Positions 25,377 through 32,455 of a stretch of DNA of 32,455 bases are shown here, in pieces. The notes beneath the pieces are model-generated. The model was not told the origin of the DNA. It did not search any database and saw only the letters and a program-made list of their open reading frames with translations. The stretch is from Bacteroidota bacterium. Lineage in GTDB: Bacteria; Bacteroidota; Bacteroidia; CAIKAF01. Position numbers and translations under genes: made by a program. The stretch is taken from NCBI GenBank assembly GCA_023432985.1, contig JAEZEQ010000014.1, positions 1 through 32,455 of the forward strand. The letters run 5' to 3'. Position 1 is the first letter of the stretch. Each line of letters opens with the position of its first letter.

Positions 25377-27701
25377 ATGAAAAAACTATGCGTATTTTTT
25401 CTTTACCTTATCTGTGCAGGATCGATTATAGCTCAGGAAACGGAGATTTATCACCGTATAAGCATCAAGTCGGATCCTTCGGATCGTGCAGCCATAATTT
25501 CGAAATATTATTTAGATCATTACCAAAGCAACAAGACCGAAATCATAGTCGAACTTCCCGAGAGCGAGATTGCGCAAATGCGTGATGACGGGTTAGAGGT
25601 AAAAGTATTGATAGAAGATATGGCGCAATGGTATGCTGAACGTTTGAAGCAAAAAGGGGGTGCAGAATCGCGGGCAAATCAATGTATAGGTCAGGCTGAA
25701 TCAGATCCTCAAAACTTTCATTTAGGCAGTATGGGTGGTTATCTGACCTATGAAGAAATCCTTCAGGAGTTGGACGAAATGGAGGCTGCCTATCCATCCA
25801 TATTCAAAGCCAGATCGAGCATCAGCAATTTCGTTACACATCAGGGTCGTCCCATTTACTATGTAAAAATATCCGACAATGCCGATACCGATGAGGTTGA
25901 GCCGCGGGTTTTGTATTCGGCACATATTCATGCAAGAGAAGCCATTACCAGCATGCAATTACTCTACTATATGTGGTATATGCTCGAGCAATATGCATTA
26001 AATCCGGAAATTAAATATTTAATAGACAATAGTGAGATGTATTTTGTGCCTGTCTTAAATCCGGACGGATTCAAAAGAAATCAGACCAATAATCCGAACG
26101 GTGGCGGGATGCATCGCAAGAATATGCGAAATGTAGGCAGTACGAATCCGGGTGTAGATTTAAATCGCAACTTCGATATATATTGGAATACCACAGGTGT
26201 ATCGGCCAATACCAACAACGACACCTATCCCGGTCCTTCTGCCGCATCAGAGCCCGAGACTCAGGCTTATAAATGGCTGGCCGATCATTGCGATTTCAGT
26301 GCATCCTTAACCCATCATGCCTATGCCAATCAGCTTTTATTCCCATTTGGATACGATTATGTTCCAACTCCGGACAGTGCATTTTTCCAGGATTTCACAG
26401 CAGAAATGGTGAGTGTAAATGGATTTGAGAATACACAGAGTGTAAATTTATATCCGGCATCGGGAGATACGGACGACTGGCTTTATACAGCTACTGCAGA
26501 CAAGCCTAAGGTATACGCGATGACTCCCGAGAGCGGAGGAAACGGAGACGGGTTTTGGCCGGCACAAAATCGTATATTTCCAATGTGTAGGAATAATTTA
26601 AAAATGAATTTAGACTTGGTTCGTTTTGCTACCAAAACTGCAGTAGTAAAAGAAAAAAGTTCCCTTTTCCTTGCCCAGCAGCAAAGTCATATTGCTTTTG
26701 ATTTCAAACGATTCGGATTAATAAACGCTACCTATACGCTAAGTCTGGAACCCATTAGCAGTGCAATTGCATCCGTTGGGGCGCCAAAAGTATTTAGCAA
26801 TACCACTCAATTGCAAGTATACAGCGACAGTATAGCATTAAATATAGCAGCGGGGACATTAGAAGGCACGCCTATAGAATTTGTATTAAAATTAGATAAT
26901 GGCGATTTCATTTTCCGGGATACCATACAGAAAATATATGGAATAGGAAATGAGATATTTTCTGATGATGCCAGTCAGCTCAACGCTTATAGTCAGACCG
27001 GCGGCACCTGGTCTACCACCGCTTCCACTTATGTAAGTGCCCCTACATCCATCACCGACAGTCCGTCCGGCAACTATGCAAACGGGCTGACAAAGCGTAT
27101 CTTCATCAGCAATCCGATAGCCTTACATGGTTCTGCGGCCATATTGGGTTCGGGTTTACATTTTTGGGCCAAATGGAATATAGAAAAGGGTTATGATTAT
27201 GTGCAGGTAGAAGCCAGTGATGACAATGGACAGAGCTGGACTCCTCTATGCGGAAAATATACCAAACCGGGCACAGTGAATCAGGACGAAGGCAAGCCAC
27301 TCTATGATGGCGTACAAGATTCATGGGTAAAAGAGGAGATAGATTTAAGCGCCTATTTAGGTTCGGATATACAAATACGTTTTTCGCTGATTACCGATGG
27401 AGGAGTAAGGCGTGATGGATTTTATTTCGATGATTTGAAGATCACCTATATGTACAGCAGTTTATCCGTAGAGCAATCGATAGCACAAAAACTGCGACTT
27501 TATCCGAATCCGGCCGGCGATCAGGTATATATAGAGGGATTGGAAACGGGCTCAGATTTCAGGCTAATAAACAGTTTGGGTCAGGTAATATATTCCGGAC
27601 TTAGTCAAGGCGATAAAACGGGAATACAAATACAAGGATTAGAGCCGGGATATTATATATTAACCAGCAATGCGGGCAATATAGCCTTTATAAAAAAATA
27701 A
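25377..27701 (+). CDS. secreted M14 zinc carboxypeptidase with T9SS sorting domain
   Basis: 774 residues from ATG 25377, chosen because 'MKKLCVFFLYLICAGSIIAQ' is a clean signal peptide; the frame opens 12 codons earlier. A propeptide-like region (21-115) precedes the M14 domain. Zinc ligands are His185 and Glu188 ('HIHARE') and His314 ('LTHHAY'); substrate-binding Arg/Asn are in 'GVDLNRNFDIYW' (259-270); the catalytic base is Glu385 in 'AMTPESGG'. A beta-rich region and a MAM/immune-inhibitor-A-like domain ('LHFWAKWNIEKGYDYVQVEAS', 'RDGFYFDDLKI') follow, and the last 75 residues are a T9SS type A tail ('LRLYPNPAGDQVYIEG'). It should remove C-terminal residues from peptides outside the cell, complementing the M43 endopeptidases. 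A weak promoter (TTTG at 25319, GACCTTTA at 25343) precedes it. Confidence 0.95.
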   Translation: MKKLCVFFLYLICAGSIIAQETEIYHRISIKSDPSDRAAIISKYYLDHYQSNKTEIIVELPESEIAQMRDDGLEVKVLIEDMAQWYAERLKQKGGAESRANQCIGQAESDPQNFHLGSMGGYLTYEEILQELDEMEAAYPSIFKARSSISNFVTHQGRPIYYVKISDNADTDEVEPRVLYSAHIHAREAITSMQLLYYMWYMLEQYALNPEIKYLIDNSEMYFVPVLNPDGFKRNQTNNPNGGGMHRKNMRNVGSTNPGVDLNRNFDIYWNTTGVSANTNNDTYPGPSAASEPETQAYKWLADHCDFSASLTHHAYANQLLFPFGYDYVPTPDSAFFQDFTAEMVSVNGFENTQSVNLYPASGDTDDWLYTATADKPKVYAMTPESGGNGDGFWPAQNRIFPMCRNNLKMNLDLVRFATKTAVVKEKSSLFLAQQQSHIAFDFKRFGLINATYTLSLEPISSAIASVGAPKVFSNTTQLQVYSDSIALNIAAGTLEGTPIEFVLKLDNGDFIFRDTIQKIYGIGNEIFSDDASQLNAYSQTGGTWSTTASTYVSAPTSITDSPSGNYANGLTKRIFISNPIALHGSAAILGSGLHFWAKWNIEKGYDYVQVEASDDNGQSWTPLCGKYTKPGTVNQDEGKPLYDGVQDSWVKEEIDLSAYLGSDIQIRFSLITDGGVRRDGFYFDDLKITYMYSSLSVEQSIAQKLRLYPNPAGDQVYIEGLETGSDFRLINSLGQVIYSGLSQGDKTGIQIQGLEPGYYILTSNAGNIAFIKK

Positions 27702-27744
27702 GCATTAAGATAAGATAGAGGGGGGAACTCTTAAAGAGTAAAAC

Positions 27745-27783
27745 AAAAAAAATCCTGCATCTCGGTAGAGAGCAGGATTTTTT
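27745..27783. terminator. bidirectional terminator between the M14 gene and gyrB
   Basis: AATCCTGC (27751-27758) pairs with GCAGGATT (27772-27779), with an inner CTC/GAG stem and GGTA loop. A-rich sequence lies on the left and T-rich on the right, so it serves both convergent genes. Confidence 0.85.
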
Positions 27784-27813
27784 ACATTCGAATCTTAATT
27801 GAAGCAGAAAAAC

Positions 27814-29778
27814 TTATGCATCAATTTTGGCATATTTGGCATTCTTTTCGATAAACTCTCTACGAGGTGGCACATCGTCTCCCATAAGCATAGAGAAAAT
27901 ACGATCGGCTTCGGCGGCGCTATCAATAGTTACCTTACGAAGCGTACGTGTTTGGGGATTCATGGTAGTGTCCCACAGCTGTTCTGCGTTCATTTCTCCG
28001 AGACCTTTATAGCGTTGAATATTCACAGTCGACTCTTTACCGGGAGCGCTATATTGTTGCACAAGGGCATCACGTTGGGCATCATTCCAAGCATAAGCCT
28101 GTTCTTTCCCCTTTTTCACGAGGTAAAGCGGAGGAGTAGCGATATAGACATAACCATTCTCGAGCAATTCTTTCATATAACGGAAGAAGAGTGTAAGCAA
28201 CAAAGTCGTAATGTGGCTTCCATCCACATCGGCATCCGTCATAATAATCACCTTATGATATCTCAGTTTTTGCATATTGAGGGCTTTAGAGTCCTCTTCT
28301 GTTCCTACACTAAGTCCGAGTGCGTTAAAGATGGTTTTAATCTCCTCATTATCGAGAATTTTATACATCAATGCTTTTTCGACATTGAGGATTTTACCAC
28401 GCAGGGGCAAAATAGCTTGGAAGCTACGGTCACGGCCTTGTTTGGCCGTTCCACCGGCCGAGTCACCCTCCACCAGGTATACTTCGCATTTCGCAGGGTC
28501 TCTTTCGGAGCAATCGGCTAGTTTTCCGGGCAAAGAGATGCCCATACCTTCACCTTTACGTTGCACCATTTCCCGAGCTTTACGGGCTGCATGGCGTGCT
28601 GTAGCTGCGAGGATAACCTTTTCTACTATCTTCTTGGCATCTTTTGGATTTTCTTCCAAATAATATTGAAGAGCTTCGCCAACGGCTTGATCCACGGCTC
28701 CGGCCACTTCATTATTTCCCAATTTAGTTTTGGTCTGTCCTTCGAATTGAGGCTCTTTCACCTTCACCGAAATAATGGCCGTAAGACCTTCTCTAAAATC
28801 ATCCCCGCTGATATCGAATTTGATTTTATCGAGCAATCCGGATTTATCGGCATAAGATTTTAGCGTACGCGTCATCGCTCTTCTAAAACCTGCCAGGTGG
28901 GTTCCTCCTTCGTGGGTATTGATATTATTCACGTAACTGTGAATATTTTCGGCATAAGTGGTATTATAGGTAATCGCTACTTCTACCGGAATGTCTGCCT
29001 TTTCAGTTTCGAGATAGATGGGTGTAGAAATGAGAGGTTCGCGCGTAGAGTCGAGATATTTCACAAACTCCATCAATCCGCCTTCACTATAAAAAGAATC
29101 CGATTTGGGCACACCATTTTCGTCCACTTCTCTTTCGTCTTTGAGGCTAATTTTAATGCCCTTATTGAGGAAAGACAATTCGCGCAAACGAGCAGCCAGG
29201 GTTTCGTAAGAATAAACCACAGTGGTGAAAATAGTGTCATCCGGTTTAAAGGTAATAACTGTACCTCTTTTATCGGAAGGCCCAATTTCCTTCACATCAT
29301 AGAGTGGTTTTCCTATAGAATATTCCTGACGGAAATGCTTACCATTACGGTATACATCGGCTTGTAAATGTATAGACAAGGCATTCACACAAGAAACCCC
29401 CACACCGTGCAAACCACCAGATACTTTATAGGAATCTTTATCAAATTTACCTCCGGCATGCAATACCGTCATAACCACTTCCAGGGCCGATTTCTTTTCC
29501 TTGGGGTGCAAATCGGTGGGAATACCCCGACCATCATCTTCAACCCGAATCGAGTTATCTTCCTGGATAACTACCGTAATATTATTACAATGACCGGCCA
29601 AGGCCTCGTCGATGGAATTATCTACAACTTCATACACCAAGTGGTGCAAACCTTTCGTACCAATATCTCCAATGTACATGGCCGGGCGCTTTCTAACCGC
29701 CTCTAAACCTTCTAATACCTGAATATTGTCCGCAGAATAATTCGCATTCTGTCCACTCTTCATTTGTTCTTCGCTCAT
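27814..29778 (-). CDS. gyrB: DNA gyrase subunit B
   Basis: 654 residues from ATG 29778. The ATPase subunit of gyrase, which introduces negative supercoils. The GHKL fold shows Glu50 and Asn54 ('YEVVDNSIDEA'), 'EDDGRGIP' (80-87) and 'GGLHGVGVSCVNALS' (121-135). The TOPRIM domain has 'VEGDSAGGTAKQGRDR' and 'TDADVDGSHI'. The tail 'QRYKGLGEMNAEQLWDTTMNP' and 'PRREFIEKNAKYAKIDA' favours GyrB over ParE. The frame continues to 29865, but a -7 box at 29798-29805 lies inside that extension, so 29778 is the better start. Divergent from the sterol-desaturase gene. Confidence 0.97.
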   Translation of the reverse strand: MSEEQMKSGQNANYSADNIQVLEGLEAVRKRPAMYIGDIGTKGLHHLVYEVVDNSIDEALAGHCNNITVVIQEDNSIRVEDDGRGIPTDLHPKEKKSALEVVMTVLHAGGKFDKDSYKVSGGLHGVGVSCVNALSIHLQADVYRNGKHFRQEYSIGKPLYDVKEIGPSDKRGTVITFKPDDTIFTTVVYSYETLAARLRELSFLNKGIKISLKDEREVDENGVPKSDSFYSEGGLMEFVKYLDSTREPLISTPIYLETEKADIPVEVAITYNTTYAENIHSYVNNINTHEGGTHLAGFRRAMTRTLKSYADKSGLLDKIKFDISGDDFREGLTAIISVKVKEPQFEGQTKTKLGNNEVAGAVDQAVGEALQYYLEENPKDAKKIVEKVILAATARHAARKAREMVQRKGEGMGISLPGKLADCSERDPAKCEVYLVEGDSAGGTAKQGRDRSFQAILPLRGKILNVEKALMYKILDNEEIKTIFNALGLSVGTEEDSKALNMQKLRYHKVIIMTDADVDGSHITTLLLTLFFRYMKELLENGYVYIATPPLYLVKKGKEQAYAWNDAQRDALVQQYSAPGKESTVNIQRYKGLGEMNAEQLWDTTMNPQTRTLRKVTIDSAAEADRIFSMLMGDDVPPRREFIEKNAKYAKIDA

Positions 29779-29797
29779 GCAATTTGAATTTAACATG

Positions 29798-29805
29798 CAA
29801 AAGTA
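29798..29805 (-). promoter_or_regulatory. -7 box for gyrB
   Basis: TACTTTTG on the minus strand, an exact TAnnTTTG, 19 bases before the gyrB ATG at 29778. A TTTG lies upstream but only 15 bases away. Confidence 0.5.
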
Positions 29806-29886
29806 CAAAAAATCCCCCGACAAACCCACTCTATTCCTATCCCAAACCCAACAGGTTATTAACAATTTTATATATGTGATTCTATG

Positions 29887-29916
29887 TTGAATTTCTTCAA
29901 TTTTCCTTTACCTTTG
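29887..29916 (+). promoter_or_regulatory. complete Bacteroidota promoter for the sterol-desaturase gene
   Basis: TTG (29887-29889), a 19-base spacer, then TACCTTTG (29909-29916). Box sequence and spacing both match the TTG-N19-TAnnTTTG consensus of the primary sigma factor in this phylum. The ATG at 29939 is 22 bases downstream. It is the best-formed promoter in the window. Confidence 0.7.
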
Positions 29917-29938
29917 TTTCGATTTTTAAAAAGAAAAT

Positions 29939-30883
29939 ATGATTCCTACTTTTAAGATTTTCGGGGCGGAACCGCTCACCTGGGATACTTTAAAAGAGAT
30001 TGACGGGGCTTCTCCACAACTTATTATCTGGGCTGTTCCTGTTATGTTGCTCTTTACCGGTATTGAATACTATATCAATAGAAAAGAAAACGACGATCAT
30101 TACAATAATACCGAATTATTGGGTTCCATTTTTGTAGGCTTAGGAAATTTGGCCAGCAATTTAATCACCCGTTTTCTTTTATTTGCCATGGTATGGTTTG
30201 TATACAATCTGATTCCATGGAGACAAGAATTTATATGGTGGATGTTTTTCCCTGCCTATATCTTGCTCGACTTCTGCAGTTACTGGGCGCATCGCATTTC
30301 GCACGAACAGCGTTTCTGGTGGTGTACGCATATTACGCATCATAGCGGAAACCACTATAATTTAGCCGTTTCTTTCCGTTTATCCTGGATACAACAATTA
30401 AAAATTATTTTCTTCTTACCGGTGATTTTGGCCGGATTTCATCCTCTTGTTTTCTTCGTAGCCAATCAGGTTGCCGTTTTGTTTCAGTTCTGGGTACACA
30501 GTGAATATGTGCCTCGCTTGCATCCGATTATTGAATATATATTTGCCACACCCAGCAATCATAAAGTGCATCACGGATCACAAGAAAAATATTTGGATGT
30601 AAATTACGGCGCCACCTTTATCCTTTGGGATCGTTGGTTCGGTACTTATCAACCCTTGGAAGAAAGGCCGGTATATGGACTTACCTCGCCGATTCCTTAT
30701 TCCAAAAATCCGATTTATCTCAATTTTCATGAAGTGAAAGACATAGTTCAGGATGTAAAAAAAGCAAAAACATTTCGCGAAAAGATGTTTTACATTTTTG
30801 GCAGTCCCTCCAAAATTGGCTTAATGAAAAAGAAAGAAGCCGAGATGGCGGCACAAATGCAAACCTTGAAAGTAGAAGCTTAA
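29939..30883 (+). CDS. sterol desaturase/fatty acid hydroxylase superfamily membrane enzyme
   Basis: 314-residue membrane protein with about four hydrophobic segments (near 27-45, 60-92, 98-116, 153-183). The di-iron histidine clusters of the superfamily are all present: HRISH (118-122), HITHH (131-135), a lone His187 in 'FWVHSEY', and HKVHH (208-212). Such enzymes use oxygen to hydroxylate or desaturate lipids in the membrane. Substrates in bacteria include carotenoids, fatty acids and sterol-like lipids; none is indicated here. The C-terminus is charged and cytosolic-looking. Single gene with its own promoter and terminator. Confidence 0.92.
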   Translation: MIPTFKIFGAEPLTWDTLKEIDGASPQLIIWAVPVMLLFTGIEYYINRKENDDHYNNTELLGSIFVGLGNLASNLITRFLLFAMVWFVYNLIPWRQEFIWWMFFPAYILLDFCSYWAHRISHEQRFWWCTHITHHSGNHYNLAVSFRLSWIQQLKIIFFLPVILAGFHPLVFFVANQVAVLFQFWVHSEYVPRLHPIIEYIFATPSNHKVHHGSQEKYLDVNYGATFILWDRWFGTYQPLEERPVYGLTSPIPYSKNPIYLNFHEVKDIVQDVKKAKTFREKMFYIFGSPSKIGLMKKKEAEMAAQMQTLKVEA

Positions 30884-30894
30884 AAAAGATACAG

Positions 30895-30922
30895 AGCGAT
30901 TCCACAGGAATCGCTTTTTTTT
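30895..30922. terminator. bidirectional terminator after the sterol-desaturase gene
   Basis: AGCGATTCC (30895-30903) and GGAATCGCT (30907-30915) form a 9-bp stem with an ACA loop, followed by a T run that reaches into the stop codon of the convergent minus-strand gene. Confidence 0.85.
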
Positions 30923-31511
30923 ATTTCAATCGCATAAAGGATGGACCTACCGGGGTAGACATTTCCACTTCGTACAATTTTCCTTTTATGTATTTATAAA
31001 TATTCGTAGATCCGTTTTTGACCGGATTTTTAAAGCTATATTCTCCCGTTTTCTTGCTCGACATTGGAATAATTCCCCCAATTCTTTCCGACCAAAGATT
31101 ACTCTTACCTACAGGCTCTGTGAAAAATAAAGTCAGCACTGAATTCTGCACTTTCTTATCATAGGTCGACTTTCCTCTTTCCGATTCTATAACATATTTT
31201 GCACCGTCCCAAACAGCCGACACATAACTGTCTACTTCCCCATTCACCTCGTAGCGACTACTGCATCGGGTAAGAAAACCGTTTTCGTAATAGGCCGTAA
31301 AGTTTGTCTTAATGGCTCGTTTCATAAAAAGCACTTCTACATTGGTCTCACTGTTCAACTCATAATACATTTTGCCCTCACCGTAATTTTTGCGGCTTAC
31401 CGTGGTATGACCCACCTTATCACCTTTAAATACGACATCAAGTTCGACCGTTTGGCCAATTAAAACAGTTGTGCTAAAAAAAAAGCTTAGAATGATTAGT
31501 TTGATTTTCAT
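30921..31511 (-). CDS. DUF6134-like exported protein of unknown function
   Basis: 196 residues from ATG 31511 (a TTG five codons upstream is also in frame but less likely). Residues 1-18 are a signal peptide ('LSFFFSTTVLIGQ'). The mature part is predicted all-beta, with alternating strands such as 'VELDVVFKGDKVGHTTVSRK', 'YYELNSETNVEVLFMKRAI' and 'YKYIKGKLYEVEMSTP'. This fits the DUF6134 family as I remember it, a Bacteroidota group of periplasmic, possibly lipocalin-like proteins without known function. No catalytic motif or cysteine pair is obvious. It ends in the shared terminator with the sterol-desaturase gene. Confidence 0.8.
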   Translation of the reverse strand: MKIKLIILSFFFSTTVLIGQTVELDVVFKGDKVGHTTVSRKNYGEGKMYYELNSETNVEVLFMKRAIKTNFTAYYENGFLTRCSSRYEVNGEVDSYVSAVWDGAKYVIESERGKSTYDKKVQNSVLTLFFTEPVGKSNLWSERIGGIIPMSSKKTGEYSFKNPVKNGSTNIYKYIKGKLYEVEMSTPVGPSFMRLK

Positions 31512-31725
31512 TCTATAAAGATACAAAAGCTACTTTTAATTTTCCATTATTTTTACGCCCCTATAAGCTTAAATGTATTTTCTCTTTACTCCTCCCCAAA
31601 AACGTATATACATCAAAACCGCATACAACAAATTAATATTCAATACGAAATAGCTATTTGATTTATATCCGTTTTTTCAAAAAAAATGATATATTTGTGA
31701 GTATTAACCAATAAAACCGCCCAGC
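31512..31725. other. 214-base divergent gap before the HNH gene
   Basis: AT-rich DNA holding the HNH promoter box at 31690-31697 and, on the other strand, an indistinct promoter for the DUF6134-like gene. I saw no ORF, RNA gene or long repeat in it. Confidence 0.4.
31690..31697 (+). promoter_or_regulatory. -7 box for the HNH gene
   Basis: TATATTTG is an exact TAnnTTTG, 28 bases before the ATG at 31726. The closest TTTG upstream (31657-31660) is 29 bases away, too far for a standard -33 box. Confidence 0.5.
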
Positions 31726-32271
31726 ATGGCCATTAAATTATCTGCCGGGGAGCAATTCAAGCCCATTAACTTTTCATTCAAAAAGAGCTTACTCAGAAAT
31801 CAGTATGCCATTTCGAACAAGGGGCGTTTGCTGAGTTATAAGGAAGAATTCAGTGACGGGAAAATATTGAAGGGCACCTTAGTTCAAGGCTATAGAGTTT
31901 TTAAAGCCAAACCAAACGGGGAAAATATCACTTTATTTATCCATAAATTGGTTGCCGAATACTTTGTTCCCAAAGGCCGAAAAAAAACCGAATTTGTCAT
32001 CCATTTAGATCATAACAAATTAAACAATAACGCCGAGAATCTGGCCTGGGTAAATCGGGAGGAACTGAATGCGCATTTGATTGAGAGTCCGAAGCTCAAA
32101 GCCTATTACAAACGGGGCAAGAAAGAGAAAAAAGCCATTAAATCGAAAAAGATAAAAATAGCCAAACAAAGCGACAGCACAATAGTTTCCCCGGTAAAAA
32201 AGGCTAAGAAAAAAGGGAAAAACAAGCAGAAGAAAAAAGCGAAAAAAAACAATAAAAAAAGTCCGAAATAA
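31726..32271 (+). CDS. NUMOD4/HNH-domain DNA-binding protein with lysine-rich tail
   Basis: 181 residues. Residues about 10-65 resemble NUMOD4 ('NQYAISNKGRLLSY', 'GYRVFKA'). Residues 68-112 are an HNH_3-type nuclease fold: 'TLFIHKLVAEYFVP' (His73) then 'FVIHLDHNKLNNNAENLAWVN', with His93, Asp95, Asn98 and Asn105 in the positions of the usual histidine and asparagines. The C-terminal 55 residues contain about 25 lysines in histone-H1-like runs ('VKKAKKKGKNKQKKKAKK'), a likely nonspecific DNA- or RNA-binding tail. Phage and intron homing nucleases share the front half, but no intron, intein or phage gene is nearby, so a chromosomal nucleic-acid-binding role is as likely as nuclease activity. 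Own promoter; terminator overlaps its stop. Confidence 0.85.
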   Translation: MAIKLSAGEQFKPINFSFKKSLLRNQYAISNKGRLLSYKEEFSDGKILKGTLVQGYRVFKAKPNGENITLFIHKLVAEYFVPKGRKKTEFVIHLDHNKLNNNAENLAWVNREELNAHLIESPKLKAYYKRGKKEKKAIKSKKIKIAKQSDSTIVSPVKKAKKKGKNKQKKKAKKNNKKSPK

Positions 32272-32285
32272 GCGGACTTTTTTTT
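32254..32285. terminator. terminator overlapping the HNH stop codon
   Basis: GTCCG (32261-32265) pairs with CGGAC (32273-32277), extended by flanking A and T runs. The TAA stop of the HNH gene lies in the loop. The A run also makes it usable by the minus-strand gene ending at 32302. Confidence 0.8.
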
Positions 32286-32301
32286 GTGGCAAACATAAAA
32301 A

Positions 32302-32455
32302 TCAGTATACTGATTTCATCATCAAGACAACCGGTTCGAAATCCTTTGCAATATTTTCGAGTTTTTCTTCTTCTGTTTCGTCACGCACAAGAGGGTGTTC
32401 ATACAGATTACTTTTATAAAAGTCGAACATTTCCCAATTCCCTTCATTATATTCC
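32302..32455 (-). CDS. C-terminal end of an unidentified protein (cut by window edge)
   Basis: The minus-strand frame is open from the right edge to the TGA at 32302-32304, giving the last 50 residues of a protein ('EYNEGNWEMFDFYKSNLYEH...' to '...PVVLMMKSVY'). It is rich in acidic and aromatic residues with a Glu-rich stretch. It has coding-like codon use, and its stop faces the HNH terminator as expected for a convergent gene. I do not recognise the family. Confidence 0.6.
   Translation of the reverse strand, partial: EYNEGNWEMFDFYKSNLYEHPLVRDETEEEKLENIAKDFEPVVLMMKSVY

Noticed and set aside
27799..28521. 240-codon + strand open frame opposite the gyrB 3' half
   Set aside because: It lies wholly antisense to a well-supported gyrB, crosses its stop, and its translation has no family resemblance or plausible composition.
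27814..29865. Longer gyrB start at 29865
   Set aside because: The extension contains the likely promoter box at 29798-29805 and is not GyrB-like.
32100..32270. Poly-A/AAG runs in the HNH gene as a simple repeat or frameshift site
   Set aside because: The runs are irregular mixtures of AAA and AAG lysine codons and the frame stays open to the stop, so they are explained by the lysine-rich tail.
1..32455. CRISPR arrays, tRNA/rRNA genes, IS elements or prophage
   Set aside because: No regularly spaced repeats, tRNA cloverleaf, transposase, integrase or phage structural gene was found on either strand by reading.

Overview
The window looks like chromosome of a Bacteroidota bacterium. The signs are three secreted peptidases with type IX secretion (T9SS) C-terminal sorting domains, a fused MurF-alanine racemase, a long Lgt with the variant active-site loop, a bifunctional Rel, and promoter elements of the Bacteroidota type (-7 box TAnnTTTG; one has a TTG box exactly 19 bases upstream). 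Base composition is moderately AT-rich and looks even throughout. I see no phage, IS element, integron, CRISPR array, rRNA or tRNA. No stretch over 300 bases lacks a gene; the longest gaps are about 210 bases.

Layout. 1-775 (-): N-terminal part of a secreted TPR/PD40 protein cut by the left edge. 814-2001 (-): class III aminotransferase, divergent from ppk1 (2156-4246, +). 4251-12146 (-): a same-strand run read right to left as PLP-dependent gamma-synthase, TrkA-type RCK protein, two tandem M43 metalloproteases, methylmalonyl-CoA epimerase, then (after 96 bases) an alpha/beta hydrolase coupled to engB. Most junctions abut or overlap. 12321-13610 (+): lgt, facing recA (13672-14700, -) across a bidirectional terminator. 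14795-17497 (-): rel followed by bcp. 17646-18497 (+): TraB/GumN protein whose end overlaps convergent oxyR (18475-19425, -). 19636-21735 (-): a Bacteroidota-type protein of unknown function abutting an M28 peptidase. 21850-24865 (+): tdk overlapping murF-alr. 24867-25211 (-): PhnA-like protein. 25377-27701 (+): M14 carboxypeptidase with T9SS tail. 27814-29778 (-): gyrB, divergent from a sterol-desaturase-family enzyme (29939-30883, +). 30921-31511 (-): DUF6134-like exported protein. 31726-32271 (+): NUMOD4/HNH protein with a lysine-rich tail. 32302-32455 (-): C-terminal end of an unknown protein.

Most of the content is housekeeping: cell wall and lipoprotein synthesis, DNA topology and repair, stringent response, peroxide defence, polyphosphate and ribosome assembly. 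Interspersed are secreted peptidases (M43 x2, M14, and an exported M28) that fit a protein-degrading lifestyle. The left-edge TPR/PD40 protein may belong to the envelope or secretion apparatus.

The least explained sequence is the oxyR/M28 gap. It holds a near-consensus sigma-54 (-24/-12) promoter on the + strand, about 55 bases before a strong bidirectional terminator and with no gene between. This predicts a roughly 64-nt small RNA. Also notable are a terminator-like hairpin inside the signal-peptide codons of the second M43 protease, a TGTAATTACA palindrome present in two separate upstream regions, and the lysine-tailed HNH protein.
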